64,000 nucleotides of DNA from positions 1 to 64,000 of the forward strand of contig QFXG01000014.1 of the NCBI GenBank assembly GCA_003402285.1, read 5' to 3'. Positions 1 to 8,110 of this stretch are shown in pieces. The translations under genes and the position numbers were made by a program. This stretch comes from Candidatus Nitrotoga sp. SPKER. GTDB taxonomy: Bacteria; Pseudomonadota; Gammaproteobacteria; Burkholderiales; Gallionellaceae. Position 1 is the first letter of the stretch, and the number at the start of each line of letters is the position of its first letter. The notes beneath the pieces are model-generated. The model did no database searches. It was given only the letters and a program-made list of their open reading frames with translations, and had not been told where the DNA came from.

Positions 1-2
1 TC

Positions 3-203
3 CTGCGCCTGATTGGTGAAGTGGGTAAGGCTCGACAGATGGAGTTCCAATTCCAGAGCAACACGCGTCGCTCGCGCCCGGTTCTCTCTGTGATCTCTCT
101 TGCCTTGCAGCTTGTGCAACACGGGATGGCGGCATTCCAGCCACAGGAGTTTAGAGATGCCCTTGCGAGACTGCGTTATGAGCATCATGCGCTGCAACTT
201 TGA
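3..203 (+). CDS. partial hypothetical ORF entering from the left edge
   Basis: A reading frame is open from the window edge and stops at a TGA at 201-203 (about 66 codons visible). The visible part is Arg/Gln/Leu-rich with helical character and no motif I recognise. It could be the tail of a mobile-element protein, because the next kilobase holds a broken phage lysozyme and half of an inverted repeat. It could also be chance coding. No function is proposed. Confidence 0.25.
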   Translation: MRLIGEVGKARQMEFQFQSNTRRSRPVLSVISLALQLVQHGMAAFQPQEFRDALARLRYEHHALQL

Positions 204-305
204 GGGGAGACCTCAGTATCTGACCCTTTTTGATTCCCATCGCTTTTGGCTACCTTGGGTAGCTGAGATACTCACCAATACCCAAAGGAATAGCTGCTTC
301 TCGGA

Positions 306-397
306 CATTGCTGCCGGTGGCATCCAGATGCACCAACGGCCGGAATGGAATCGTCACCGGTCATCAGCGTGGGGATCATCTCGAACGGCCACTTTCT
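306..397 (+). repeat. left copy of a ~93 bp diverged inverted repeat
   Basis: Aligning this stretch with the reverse complement of 5105-5197 by eye gives roughly three-quarters identity over about 92 bases, with an almost unbroken core around GGTGGCATCCA. The two copies face each other and enclose the whole CD-NTase operon. They may be remnants of the ends of an old transposable element or of a repeated IS fragment. The element type is not identified. Confidence 0.6.
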
Positions 398-543
398 CGC
401 AACACGACTGCGTGTTATCGAAAATTTCATGCCATTGGCGCTCGCGACAATCCAATGACCGCTGAGCGCAGCCAAAAGCAGGCATTTTAAATCTCCCAGT
501 AGCACAGATACGGGCATCTTCACGATCCGAAGCACCCGCGCCG

Positions 544-808
544 ATCACCGAGACCGAGATCTATCTGGCCCGCGACCTGGAGGCTGCGCTACTGCCCGGT
601 GCAGACTACCGGACCAGAGGCACGACTCGCTACCATCGTCGACTTTACTTTCAACCTTGGTGCGGGTCGGCTCCAGACATCGACGCTCCGACGGCGGATC
701 AACCAAATGGACTGGTACAACGCCGCGCAAGGGTTGCGCCGGGGGTTCTACGGCGCGGGAAGAGTTCTAACTGGACTCGTGACTCGTCGAGCAGCGGAAG
801 CACTGCTC
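544..808 (+). pseudogene. broken phage-type GH24 lysozyme (endolysin) remnant
   Basis: Two pieces of a GH24 lysozyme lie in different frames. At 544-600 the frame reads ITETEIYLARDLEAALLPG. At about 617-808 another frame reads VDFTFNLGAGRLQTSTLRRR, then an NAAQGLRRG-type stretch and GRVLTGLVTRRAAEALL, the classic C-terminal half of the family. A frameshift lies near 600. The N-terminal catalytic Glu region is missing and the last ~60 bases overlap the 3' end of the convergent gene at 748-1872. This is a prophage relic and cannot make an active enzyme. Confidence 0.7.
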
Positions 809-1872
809 TTCGTTTCTTCGGTTGTCGACTGAGATACCTTGGCAGCTAACAAACGTGACACGGCATCGCTGAGTTCTTCCACTTTCGCTTTCAGTTTTTT
901 ATTTTCTTCCTCGGCTGTGCTGCGCTGGCGATTGCCTTCGCTGATCGACGACAGCAACTCCCCCTGCCACTTGTCATTGGTTATATTGTTTGCCTTGTCT
1001 TGAAAAAAGGCTGCACCTGACAGCACGGCTGCAACCACAACAGATCCGACTGCAATCCAAAGCTGGATACGCGTCACACGGTCTGATCGTTGGTCTCGTT
1101 CGTTTAAGTTTTCGAGAAGTGTGCTGGCGGCTTCAGCCAAGTCCTGAAGCGTTTTCGCCGACTGGGCTGTCATCTGGCCAGTCAAACGAACCATCTCAAG
1201 CTCTTCGGCTCTTTCGCGAGCCAGCCGTGCATGCTGCTCAGCCATATGATTTGTTAATTCGAGATGCTTGGTCTCAAAAACGGGCATTGCAGCAGGCGTT
1301 GAAATTGAACGTGAAAGGCGTTCAAAGTTCGTCAATGTCGAGCCGAGCAATGCACTACTTTTGCGAACCTGATCGAAAATGCCACCTGTAGAGGCCAGCA
1401 TTTTATCGCGTATCTGCCGCATATCATTTGCATGGTCTTCGAGTTGTTTCTTGAGCAACCTGTCAACATAGGAGGTCGCTACTTCGCCGTCGACTCGGGG
1501 AAGAGCACTTCTATCCTCCGAGCCTGACCTGGCCGTCTGCAATGCGGACGATACCGCATATGCTTCGGCCACCAACTCGACGTCCGCGTTGGAAAGTTGC
1601 GCAACGAGTTCCGGAGCCAACGGCTCTCGATCTTTCTCGATCTTAGATGTGGTCGATAAACTGGCAACGCAGGGCAGGACCTCACGGAAACGCGCCATCG
1701 GCTCGTCTGCGACAATCTTTTCGAAACGACTGAAGTCAGAAACGCGCATCGGGTAGAGGTAAATCTTCCCAATTGATGTCTGCACATCCGCAGTCGGGCC
1801 TAAGAAAAGACTGAGACTGAGTTCCTTCTTCTTTGGCTCGGGCTGATCACCGCTGACAGTCCGGTCGCTCAT
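748..1872 (-). CDS. coiled-coil single-TM protein, last gene of the CD-NTase operon
   Basis: The 374-residue product has no family I can name. The N-terminus is charged and soluble, with a short KIYLYPMRVSDFSRFEKIV motif near residues 38-56. It is followed by long helical, Glu/Arg-rich stretches, one clear membrane helix (WIAVGSVVVAAVLSGAAFF, about residues 270-290), and then a second coiled coil (NKKLKAKVEELSDAVSRLL). It starts 79 bp after the SLATT gene on the same strand, so it is probably the distal gene of that operon. The last ~20 codons are written on the antisense strand of the lysozyme remnant, so the native C-terminus has probably been replaced. It could be an extra effector or a membrane scaffold for the SLATT protein; this is inference. 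Confidence 0.7.
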   Translation of the reverse strand: MSDRTVSGDQPEPKKKELSLSLFLGPTADVQTSIGKIYLYPMRVSDFSRFEKIVADEPMARFREVLPCVASLSTTSKIEKDREPLAPELVAQLSNADVELVAEAYAVSSALQTARSGSEDRSALPRVDGEVATSYVDRLLKKQLEDHANDMRQIRDKMLASTGGIFDQVRKSSALLGSTLTNFERLSRSISTPAAMPVFETKHLELTNHMAEQHARLARERAEELEMVRLTGQMTAQSAKTLQDLAEAASTLLENLNERDQRSDRVTRIQLWIAVGSVVVAAVLSGAAFFQDKANNITNDKWQGELLSSISEGNRQRSTAEEENKKLKAKVEELSDAVSRLLAAKVSQSTTEETKSSASAARRVTSPVRTLPAP

Positions 1873-1951
1873 GGGATCGTATCTTTAAATTCGTTCAAGT
1901 TGCTACACAATCAACTCATATCTAGTGAGGTTCGTGCAAGGCAGTATTCGG

Positions 1952-2464
1952 TTATTGTTTTTGGCTGGTGGAATCAATACTGAAGTCGTAATGGCCATCT
2001 ATTATTTTCTGCCGAGCCTTCTTGAAAAAGCACTCCGGCGGCGTCAGGCTTGCTGCACGTGCGGCATCCATTCCTGCCATCAGTGCTTGGAATTCTTTTA
2101 TAAACTCATCCTGACCGCCCAGCGCACTCACACGCCACGCCTGACGAAATCGATCCTGCAGGATTTTGTATTGGTGCGCGTGTTTGGCGACGACATCGAG
2201 GCTGACATCAAGGTTCAAGGCTTTGTAGATCGCGGGTGTAATGCCAGCGAGCAAAGCGCATAGGCCGGTGAGCCATTCGTATCCAGGCTGCTGCTTGAAT
2301 ATCGGCCAAGTGGCAATGCCGCCTAAAATGATAGGAGCTACTACAAACAGCACCCGATAGCGGCGCATGGACTTTAGCCACTCAAACAAGGTGGTCGAGG
2401 TATATAGACAGGATTCTTCCTGCCGTTTGCACTCTTCAATTAGATTTTGTGTACGCGCATCCAT
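1952..2464 (-). CDS. SLATT-domain two-TM effector-like protein
   Basis: The 170-residue protein has an N-terminal amphipathic helix, two hydrophobic segments (VLFVVAPIILGGIATWPIF, then WLTGLCALLAGITPAIY) and a C-terminal helical domain. This matches SLATT proteins (SMODS and SLOG-associating 2TM effectors), which are predicted pore formers activated by nucleotide second messengers. I chose the ATG at 2464: it lies two bases after the CD-NTase stop and has GAGGACGG in the right place. A longer frame to 2509 would overlap the upstream gene. Pairing with a CD-NTase fits a membrane-disrupting abortive-infection role. Confidence 0.8.
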   Translation of the reverse strand: MDARTQNLIEECKRQEESCLYTSTTLFEWLKSMRRYRVLFVVAPIILGGIATWPIFKQQPGYEWLTGLCALLAGITPAIYKALNLDVSLDVVAKHAHQYKILQDRFRQAWRVSALGGQDEFIKEFQALMAGMDAARAASLTPPECFFKKARQKIIDGHYDFSIDSTSQKQ

Positions 2465-2466
2465 TA

Positions 2467-3453
2467 TTACACCGTCCTCGGAACTTGTTGTCCAAAAATT
2501 TTCTGCCATTCCTCGCCTGCTGCGAGTAAATGGTTGTCCCGCTCATAATCGCAGGCCTTTGCCGCACGGACGTAGGCAGTTTCAACCCGGCTTTGCCATG
2601 CATTACCTAATGAAATCAGTTCCGACGTACCCGGCACCGTGACACTGAAATTGGCTCGGTAATACATGTAGGCAAACAGGTCGCGAATGAGCCAATCAAA
2701 CCAGAAAAAATCCTTGAAACGCCACGGAGACTGAGCAATAAAATCTGCAGCAAGCAACTCAAGCTGAAACGACTTGATCGGAACTGAGCAGTTCGCTTGC
2801 CATGCTTTCAGCATTCGAATAAGAGGGCGAAGGTTGTTGCCATTCCCCTGATCTACAGCGTCAATGTGCCGAATCTCGGCCCAAGGATCTGTTTGCTTAT
2901 AGCTGCCACCATTGTGGGTGTCGCAAATCCAGTACTGGCCGCTTTGCAGAAGAAACGCCGGAACGACCTCTACGGCGTAGCTTCCGAAACGGACCACAAC
3001 GACTTGCCCATCGCCACTCATATCCGTATCGGGATATGTCATAGCAAGAGCAGCTTTCACCTCTTGCAGCATTGCGGACTGCCGGTTCCACTGATAGCTC
3101 TGAAGGCGGTGGTATACCGATGTCGGCAAAACGAAATACAAATCCACGTCACGCGGCGGACGGATGGCAGTGCTTTTCCCCCAGGAGCCGACTAGGAAAC
3201 TGTTATCGGATGGAGATGATGTACCGTAGTAGCTGCGATTTAGGCACGCAACGACATCGGCGCGCTTCGTTACGCCGTCTTGGTATTGAAGCTCGGTGAG
3301 CGCAAGATTCCGATGAAACTGTTCAAACCGCTGCCGCACACCTATCCATTGTGGGACTGCCTGCGCGACAGAAAGAAGACCAAGGCCAGCAGGCGCAAAA
3401 TAGGCTGGCTGTGCGTTCATCAGACCTCGCAATGTCGGGGACGTAACATTCAC
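2467..3453 (-). CDS. CD-NTase (SMODS-type cyclic oligonucleotide synthase)
   Basis: The 328-residue protein is a DNA polymerase beta-like nucleotidyltransferase of the cGAS/DncV superfamily. The nucleotide-binding GS motif is at residues 89-90 (LVGSWGKST) and the metal-binding pair D102/D104 in DVDLYFVLP. The third acid appears as Glu152 in AVEVVPAF, where many relatives have Asp. Start is GTG at 3453, overlapping the PIN stop as GTGA, with GAGG upstream. In CBASS this enzyme makes a cyclic di- or trinucleotide on infection that activates the effector. No Cap2/Cap3 (E1/JAB) or HORMA/TRIP13 genes are nearby, so it would be a minimal type I arrangement. The product nucleotide cannot be read from sequence. 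Confidence 0.88.
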   Translation of the reverse strand: MNVTSPTLRGLMNAQPAYFAPAGLGLLSVAQAVPQWIGVRQRFEQFHRNLALTELQYQDGVTKRADVVACLNRSYYGTSSPSDNSFLVGSWGKSTAIRPPRDVDLYFVLPTSVYHRLQSYQWNRQSAMLQEVKAALAMTYPDTDMSGDGQVVVVRFGSYAVEVVPAFLLQSGQYWICDTHNGGSYKQTDPWAEIRHIDAVDQGNGNNLRPLIRMLKAWQANCSVPIKSFQLELLAADFIAQSPWRFKDFFWFDWLIRDLFAYMYYRANFSVTVPGTSELISLGNAWQSRVETAYVRAAKACDYERDNHLLAAGEEWQKIFGQQVPRTV

Positions 3454-3944
3454 AGGACACCTCGTTCAAAATTTGCCAGCATTTGTTCCGCGCTTTCCCA
3501 CGGCAAGCGCCGCCCGTTTATGCGCATTTTGTGGAGTGCCGCTCTGGCCACCGCGACGGTGATGCGCTGCTCGCGCACCATTTCGCCAATCAGCCAGATC
3601 GTGCCTTTGACTTCAACCTGCTCAGTTTCTGCCGCCAGCCTGAGTGCGGCATCGCCGGTCAGCAATGGGCACTTTTCTAGCTCTGCCAGCACCAGTGCGA
3701 ACAAATCGATCCGCCCCGGCCTCACGTAGGTTTGACTGAGCGACTGGACGCGCTCGACATTTTTCGCCGACAAGCTGCGCGTCTGCAAGCCCATATCAAG
3801 CAGGTGGGCGTGCTGCTCTTCCAATTCCTCGTAATAAAGAATATCGGGAACCGCAAACTGGTAGCCAAGGCTGAACATGGGCGCTACGAGATCGCCCACT
3901 TCGACATCCACCAAGATGTTCGCATCACTGATTAACAGCAGCAT
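3450..3944 (-). CDS. PIN-domain protein
   Basis: The 164-residue product has the PIN-fold layout: an N-terminal LISDANILVDVEVGD strand with the first Asp, a Glu in the EELEEQ region, and RIDLFALVLAE followed by LLTGDAALR carrying the last acidic residues. PIN proteins are Mg-dependent RNases or nucleases. It overlaps the XRE-ImmA gene by 20 bp and the CD-NTase by 4 bp, so all three are translationally coupled. XRE-ImmA/PIN pairs occur in toxin-antitoxin-like loci. Here it may be a second effector or part of the regulatory module. Confidence 0.75.
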   Translation of the reverse strand: MLLLISDANILVDVEVGDLVAPMFSLGYQFAVPDILYYEELEEQHAHLLDMGLQTRSLSAKNVERVQSLSQTYVRPGRIDLFALVLAELEKCPLLTGDAALRLAAETEQVEVKGTIWLIGEMVREQRITVAVARAALHKMRINGRRLPWESAEQMLANFERGVL

Positions 3945-4992
3945 CGCCGCCTTCCATCGAGCGGACGCGCCGAAACTGTTGCAGTGGCATGTTCATGAGC
4001 TCGGCAGCCTTCGACTCGCCGATGTACTCCTCGGCCAGCGCGTGAAACACCAGCTGCTCGAAAATGTGCGCCTTCTCGGTGGGGTAGTCACTTCCCGGCT
4101 CTTTCCGATACCAACCCTTGAAGCGGAACAACCTGGCCTGCTCTTCGCGGTAGGCAGGCGAGATGATGCCAAGGTCTCGGGCGCGATACAGAATTCCGGC
4201 CATCGACAGGCCAAACTCTTCTTTCAGTAGCCCCAGCTCCTTGAGTTCGATGGCGTTGCGATGTCGTCCGAGTAATTGCAGCACCGATGCGCGCGGAAAC
4301 AGGAATGTTCCAGCGAAGCGGTTGCACGCCATCTCCTCGTCCAGATCATCCGCAAGGCGACCTTCGAGCATGAGGTGGCCCAGCTCGTGCGCCAGCGTGA
4401 AGCGCTGACGATCCCCCGGCCAGTGGCGACCAACGACCACGATGGGCATACCACTGACGCGAGCCGCGAGACCATCGAATTTGTTCTCGGCGTCCGCTTC
4501 AATCATGAAGACACGGATGCCGTTGGTTTCCAGTACATCGATCAGATCGGGGATTGGGTCAAAGCCCAGATCCCATGCTTCGCGGACGCGCTCGGCAGCC
4601 TCTTCGATCTGGTCCATCACTGTGATGGACGAGGCCAGCTCGTCGACTGTGGCGAACGCCTTGACGGGCGATTGCGGGAAGAGGTTTTCCAGTTCGATGC
4701 GACGCTCAATCAGGTCGATCACTTCGTGCGTGATTGAGTCCAGTCGCTTTTTAGGCAAAGAGCTGCGCTTGCGGTACTCGATCCCCTCCAGAGCAACTGG
4801 CTGTGGACGAAAGAAATACTCGGTACGTACATTGAGCGTGCGCGACAGCCCGAGCAAGATGTCGCTTGAAGGCATGGCAATGCCATCTTCATACTTCTTT
4901 ATTGCCGCGTGGGACACCCCAACGCGTTCGCCGAGATCGCGTAGAGATAGTCCTGCCGCCTTACGAGCTCGGTGGAGTCGAATGCTAAACAT
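3925..4992 (-). CDS. XRE HTH - ImmA/IrrE metallopeptidase fusion regulator
   Basis: Residues ~5-60 form a Cro/CI-type helix-turn-helix (ARKAAGLSLRDLGERVGVS followed by an IKKYEDG recognition end). Residues ~200-245 carry the zinc-peptidase motif LAHELGHLML and a downstream acidic helix (EEMACNRFAG), typical of ImmA/IrrE. Start at ATG 4992 is preferred over 5013 because GAGAGG lies seven bases upstream. Such fusions sense DNA damage or infection and cleave or release repressors. Separate CapH/CapP pairs with the same two activities are reported to control CBASS, so this fusion is a plausible one-protein version heading the operon. Confidence 0.85.
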   Translation of the reverse strand: MFSIRLHRARKAAGLSLRDLGERVGVSHAAIKKYEDGIAMPSSDILLGLSRTLNVRTEYFFRPQPVALEGIEYRKRSSLPKKRLDSITHEVIDLIERRIELENLFPQSPVKAFATVDELASSITVMDQIEEAAERVREAWDLGFDPIPDLIDVLETNGIRVFMIEADAENKFDGLAARVSGMPIVVVGRHWPGDRQRFTLAHELGHLMLEGRLADDLDEEMACNRFAGTFLFPRASVLQLLGRHRNAIELKELGLLKEEFGLSMAGILYRARDLGIISPAYREEQARLFRFKGWYRKEPGSDYPTEKAHIFEQLVFHALAEEYIGESKAAELMNMPLQQFRRVRSMEGGDAAVNQ

Positions 4993-5104
4993 GGCTGTCC
5001 TCTCGTACCCCAAATAGGGTGGTTGCAGCGGTTACCAAAAATATCTTTATAAATATAAATTGTAAACCACATTCGCCATAAGTTCAAGATGCAAAATAGG
5101 ATCG

Positions 5105-5197
5105 TGTGAGAAATCGGCCACTCAGGATGAGTCCCGCGTCTATGGCCGGTGATGATTTCATACCGGTCGTTGATACATATGGATGCCACCGACAGCA
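5105..5197 (-). repeat. right copy of the ~93 bp diverged inverted repeat
   Basis: On the minus strand this matches 306-397 with about three-quarters identity, including the core GGTGGCATCCA and a CACCGG block. It lies just upstream of the XRE-ImmA gene and marks the other edge of the accessory block. Confidence 0.6.
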
Positions 5198-5207
5198 AAG
5201 GCCGAAT

Positions 5208-5229
5208 AGCTGACTATCATTAGTCAGCT
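5208..5229. repeat. perfect inverted repeat AGCTGACT-N6-AGTCAGCT
   Basis: Eight-base arms flank ATCATT. It is adjacent to the right repeat copy and about 215 bp upstream of the XRE-ImmA start. It has no T-run, so it is more likely an operator or an element end than a terminator. Confidence 0.45.
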
Positions 5230-5408
5230 GTTTCCATTTACATCATAGTAGACGGCACATAGACTGGAAATAGGTGATTAAAGGCCTGCGCCTCGGGGGC
5301 TGTCATCCTATGGAGCAGGAATTCTTCACGACATGCTGCGAGATTACCCCACGCTGATTGATCTGGTAGTCGATCCGTTGGCGTTGCAGAATGAATAACT
5401 CATACGCA

Positions 5409-5750
5409 TTATGCAGCTCGTGTTTCCGCATCTCGCATAATGCGTATGCCGACGCGCGCCAGATCGCCTAATGCACCAGGTTTTTCGATGCAGATTACGA
5501 CCCGGCTGCAATGCCAGTCAGTTAACATGCGCTGGGCGACGTGTTCTGCCAAAGCTTCCAGCAATCGATAACGACAGGGTGCAAGCCATCCGGCAAGCTG
5601 CTGCTCGATGAGAGTACGTGTCAGGCCAAGGGGGTGTACGCTTTCTAGTCGTAAATCGAAAACGAGCGGACGTGAAGCCGCCCGTTCCCATTCATAGACG
5701 CCGATAATGGTATACAACGTAATTCCATCATGTGCGAGCGTGTGCGCCAT
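5409..5750 (-). CDS. folB: FolB-like dihydroneopterin aldolase family protein
   Basis: The 113-residue length and pattern fit the small FolB fold: an N-terminal strand leading to IIGVYEWER, a central RYRLLEALAEHVAQ helix with the conserved Glu, and a C-terminal VVICIEKPGAL strand. FolB converts dihydroneopterin to 6-hydroxymethyl-dihydropterin and glycolaldehyde in folate synthesis. Its ATG overlaps the metE stop (ATGA), so translation is coupled to the methionine synthase. Some residues between the first strand and the central helix are unusual for FolB, so it may be a second, specialised copy. Confidence 0.72.
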   Translation of the reverse strand: MAHTLAHDGITLYTIIGVYEWERAASRPLVFDLRLESVHPLGLTRTLIEQQLAGWLAPCRYRLLEALAEHVAQRMLTDWHCSRVVICIEKPGALGDLARVGIRIMRDAETRAA

Positions 5751-8017
5751 CAGGCTGCGATGTTGCGCAGTGTATGCGCTACGGCAACCATGTTGCGTAG
5801 CGCTGCTTCCACTTCCGGCCAGCCGCGCGTTTTCAATCCGCAGTCCGGGTTAACCCACAAGCGCTCGCGCGGAATAACAGCACATGCCTTTTTCATGAGA
5901 CGCTGCATTTCTTCCTGACTTGGCACACGCGGTGAATGGATGTCGTACACGCCTGGACCTATGTCGTTCGGATAATGGAAGGCACGGAAGGCTTCCAGCA
6001 GTTCCATATCCGAGCGCGATGTTTCTATCGTAATCACATCAGCATCCATCGCGGCGATGGCAGGCAGAATGTCGTTGAATTCTGAATAGCACATGTGCGT
6101 GTGAATTTGCGTAGTGTCTCGCACGCCGCTGGTGCTGATGCGGAAAGCGCGCACTGCCCAGTCGAGGTAATGCGCCCAGTCTTGTCGTTTGATCGGCAAA
6201 CCTTCGCGTAAGGCGGCTTCGTCAATCTGAATGATGCTAATGCCTGCCTGCTCCAAATCCTGTACTTCGGCGCGAATCGCCAATGCGATTTGCAGGGCGG
6301 TGGCAGCGCGAGGAATATCGTTGCGCACGAATGACCATTGCAGAATGGTGATGGGTCCGGTGAGCATTCCTTTCATCGGTTTGTCGGTCAGGCTTTGCGC
6401 GTAGCAACTCCATTCGACGGTCATTGGGTGCGGGCGTGAAATGTCGCCATAGATGATGGGTGGTTTTACGCAGCGCGAGCCGTAGCTTTGAACCCAGCCA
6501 TATTGTGTAAAAGCGAAGCCTTTCAGTTGTTCGCCGAAATATTCCACCATGTCGTTGCGTTCGGCTTCACCATGCACCAGCACGTCGATCCCCAGTTCTT
6601 CCTGCTTGGCCACTACATGGTGGATTTCTGCCTGCATTGCCTTGCGATATTGTTCTTCGCTTAGTTTTCCTTGCTTGTAGCTGGCGCGGGCACTGCGGAT
6701 GGCTGCGGTTTGGGGGAAAGAACCGATGGTCGTAGTCGGGAAAGCAGGCAGCTTGAATTGTGCTTGCTGTGCAGCGATGCGCTGGGCAAACGGTGTAGAG
6801 CGTTTTTCATCGGCAGGTTTCAGGGCTGCAATACGCTGATGTACTTCACGATCATGTCGTAGCGGAGAGTACACTCGGCTTTCTAATACAGCATTGGTTT
6901 TTGCCAATTGCGGAGCGATGGCTTCTTTACCGTGCGCTACACCGTGTGCCAAGGTGACAGTTTCCGCGAGTTTTTGCGTGGCGAATGCCATCCAGCTTTT
7001 GACGGTTTTATCCAGCCCGGTTTCTTGCGATAAATCCACCGGTACATGCAACAGAGAACAACTGGGTGCAATCCATAGTCGATCCCCCAATGTTGTGTGC
7101 AATTCATCGAGGAGTGATAACGAAGCAGGTAGGTTGTTGAGCCAGATATTACGGCCATCTACGATACCTGCAGAAAGAATTTTATCCGCCGGGAAATCGC
7201 GGATAAAGATATCAGCCTGCTGTGGAGCGCGCACCAAGTCGATATGCAGACCAGCAACCGGCAAGGCTTTTAACGCTTCGGCATGGTCTTCCACGCTGTC
7301 GAAATAGGTGGCGAGCAGAATTTTGGGGGCGTCCTTCGCCAGCCTGGCGTAGGTGTGAGCGAGTGCGGCTACCCATTCCTGCGGTAAATCGAGTGCCAGC
7401 GCGGGTTCGTCAATTTGCACCCACTCCACGCCTTGCGCTTTCAGTCGCTCCAGAATTTGCTGGTACACTGGAATTAGCTTGGGTAATAAATTCAGGCGGT
7501 TCAGACCGGCGTGTTTTTCTTTACCGAGATACAGGTAGGTGAGCGGACCAATTAATACCGGCTTGGCATTGATCCCCAGTGCCTGCGCTTCCCCTACTTC
7601 ATCGAATAGCCATGAGCTATTCAAGTTGAATTCGGTGGAATTCAGGAATTCCGGGACAAGATAGTGGTAGTTGGTGTCGAACCACTTGGTCATTTCCATG
7701 GCGGGCTGCTGTGCATTGCCGCGCGCAAGCTGGAAATACTGCTCAAGTGTTGATGAGCCTTTGAAACCGAATCGTTCGGGCGCTGCATCCAAGAGGACGG
7801 TCATGTTCAACATTTGGTCGTACCATGCGAAATCCCCTACCGGAATCAGAGCAATGCCCGCATCGCGCTGCACCGACCAGTGCCGTGCTCGCAATGCTTT
7901 GCCGGTGTCAAGCAGGGATGTTTCGTCCAGTTGGCCATTCCAATACGATTCCAAAGCCCTTTTGAGTTCGCGTTGCGCGCCGATGCGCGGAAAGCCGAGA
8001 TTGTGTGTAGTCGCCAT
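5750..8017 (-). CDS. metE: cobalamin-independent methionine synthase MetE
   Basis: The 755-residue protein transfers the methyl group of 5-methyltetrahydrofolate to homocysteine. Both TIM-barrel halves are present. The zinc ligands are visible in [13 protein letters not shown] (His/Cys) and [11 protein letters not shown] (Cys). The conserved [14 protein letters not shown] and [12 protein letters not shown] segments are intact. I chose ATG 8017, preceded by GGAGG; a longer frame to 8062 would run into the divergent promoter. The divergent metR suggests MetR/homocysteine control. The next gene, folB, overlaps its stop. Confidence 0.97.
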   Translation of the reverse strand: MATTHNLGFPRIGAQRELKRALESYWNGQLDETSLLDTGKALRARHWSVQRDAGIALIPVGDFAWYDQMLNMTVLLDAAPERFGFKGSSTLEQYFQLARGNAQQPAMEMTKWFDTNYHYLVPEFLNSTEFNLNSSWLFDEVGEAQALGINAKPVLIGPLTYLYLGKEKHAGLNRLNLLPKLIPVYQQILERLKAQGVEWVQIDEPALALDLPQEWVAALAHTYARLAKDAPKILLATYFDSVEDHAEALKALPVAGLHIDLVRAPQQADIFIRDFPADKILSAGIVDGRNIWLNNLPASLSLLDELHTTLGDRLWIAPSCSLLHVPVDLSQETGLDKTVKSWMAFATQKLAETVTLAHGVAHGKEAIAPQLAKTNAVLESRVYSPLRHDREVHQRIAALKPADEKRSTPFAQRIAAQQAQFKLPAFPTTTIGSFPQTAAIRSARASYKQGKLSEEQYRKAMQAEIHHVVAKQEELGIDVLVHGEAERNDMVEYFGEQLKGFAFTQYGWVQSYGSRCVKPPIIYGDISRPHPMTVEWSCYAQSLTDKPMKGMLTGPITILQWSFVRNDIPRAATALQIALAIRAEVQDLEQAGISIIQIDEAALREGLPIKRQDWAHYLDWAVRAFRISTSGVRDTTQIHTHMCYSEFNDILPAIAAMDADVITIETSRSDMELLEAFRAFHYPNDIGPGVYDIHSPRVPSQEEMQRLMKKACAVIPRERLWVNPDCGLKTRGWPEVEAALRNMVAVAHTLRNIAA

Positions 8018-8110
8018 GATAATCCTCCGTTGGAAAGGATGGTATCTTCGGCAAATTCCCATTATTATGCAAAATCATTATTTTCGTATTCATCATTAAA
8101 TTATTTAATA
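8018..8110. promoter_or_regulatory. metE-metR divergent control region
   Basis: These 93 AT-rich bases separate the two starts and must hold both promoters and any MetR operator. I do not see a perfect TGAA-N5-TTCA MetR box; only AT-rich half-site-like stretches are present around 8080-8100. Confidence 0.55.

Larger units (their letters stand above)
5014..5408. other. gene-free stretch with repeat copy, palindrome and a short relic frame
   Basis: This interval contains the presumed promoter of the CD-NTase operon (AT-rich 5035-5075), the right copy of the ~93 bp repeat, a perfect 8-bp inverted repeat, and a plus-strand frame ending in LIDLVVDPLALQNE before a TAA near 5396-5398. That last stretch looks like the tail of a displaced gene, but I cannot name it. 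Confidence 0.4.

Noticed and set aside
5014-5198. Minus-strand ORF upstream of the XRE-ImmA gene (to 4899)
   Set aside because: It runs through the inverted repeat copy and then antiparallel frames of the regulator; no motif or ribosome-binding site supports it.
7814-8110. N-terminal extension of MetR
   Set aside because: Antisense to metE and ahead of a standard LysR start at 8111.
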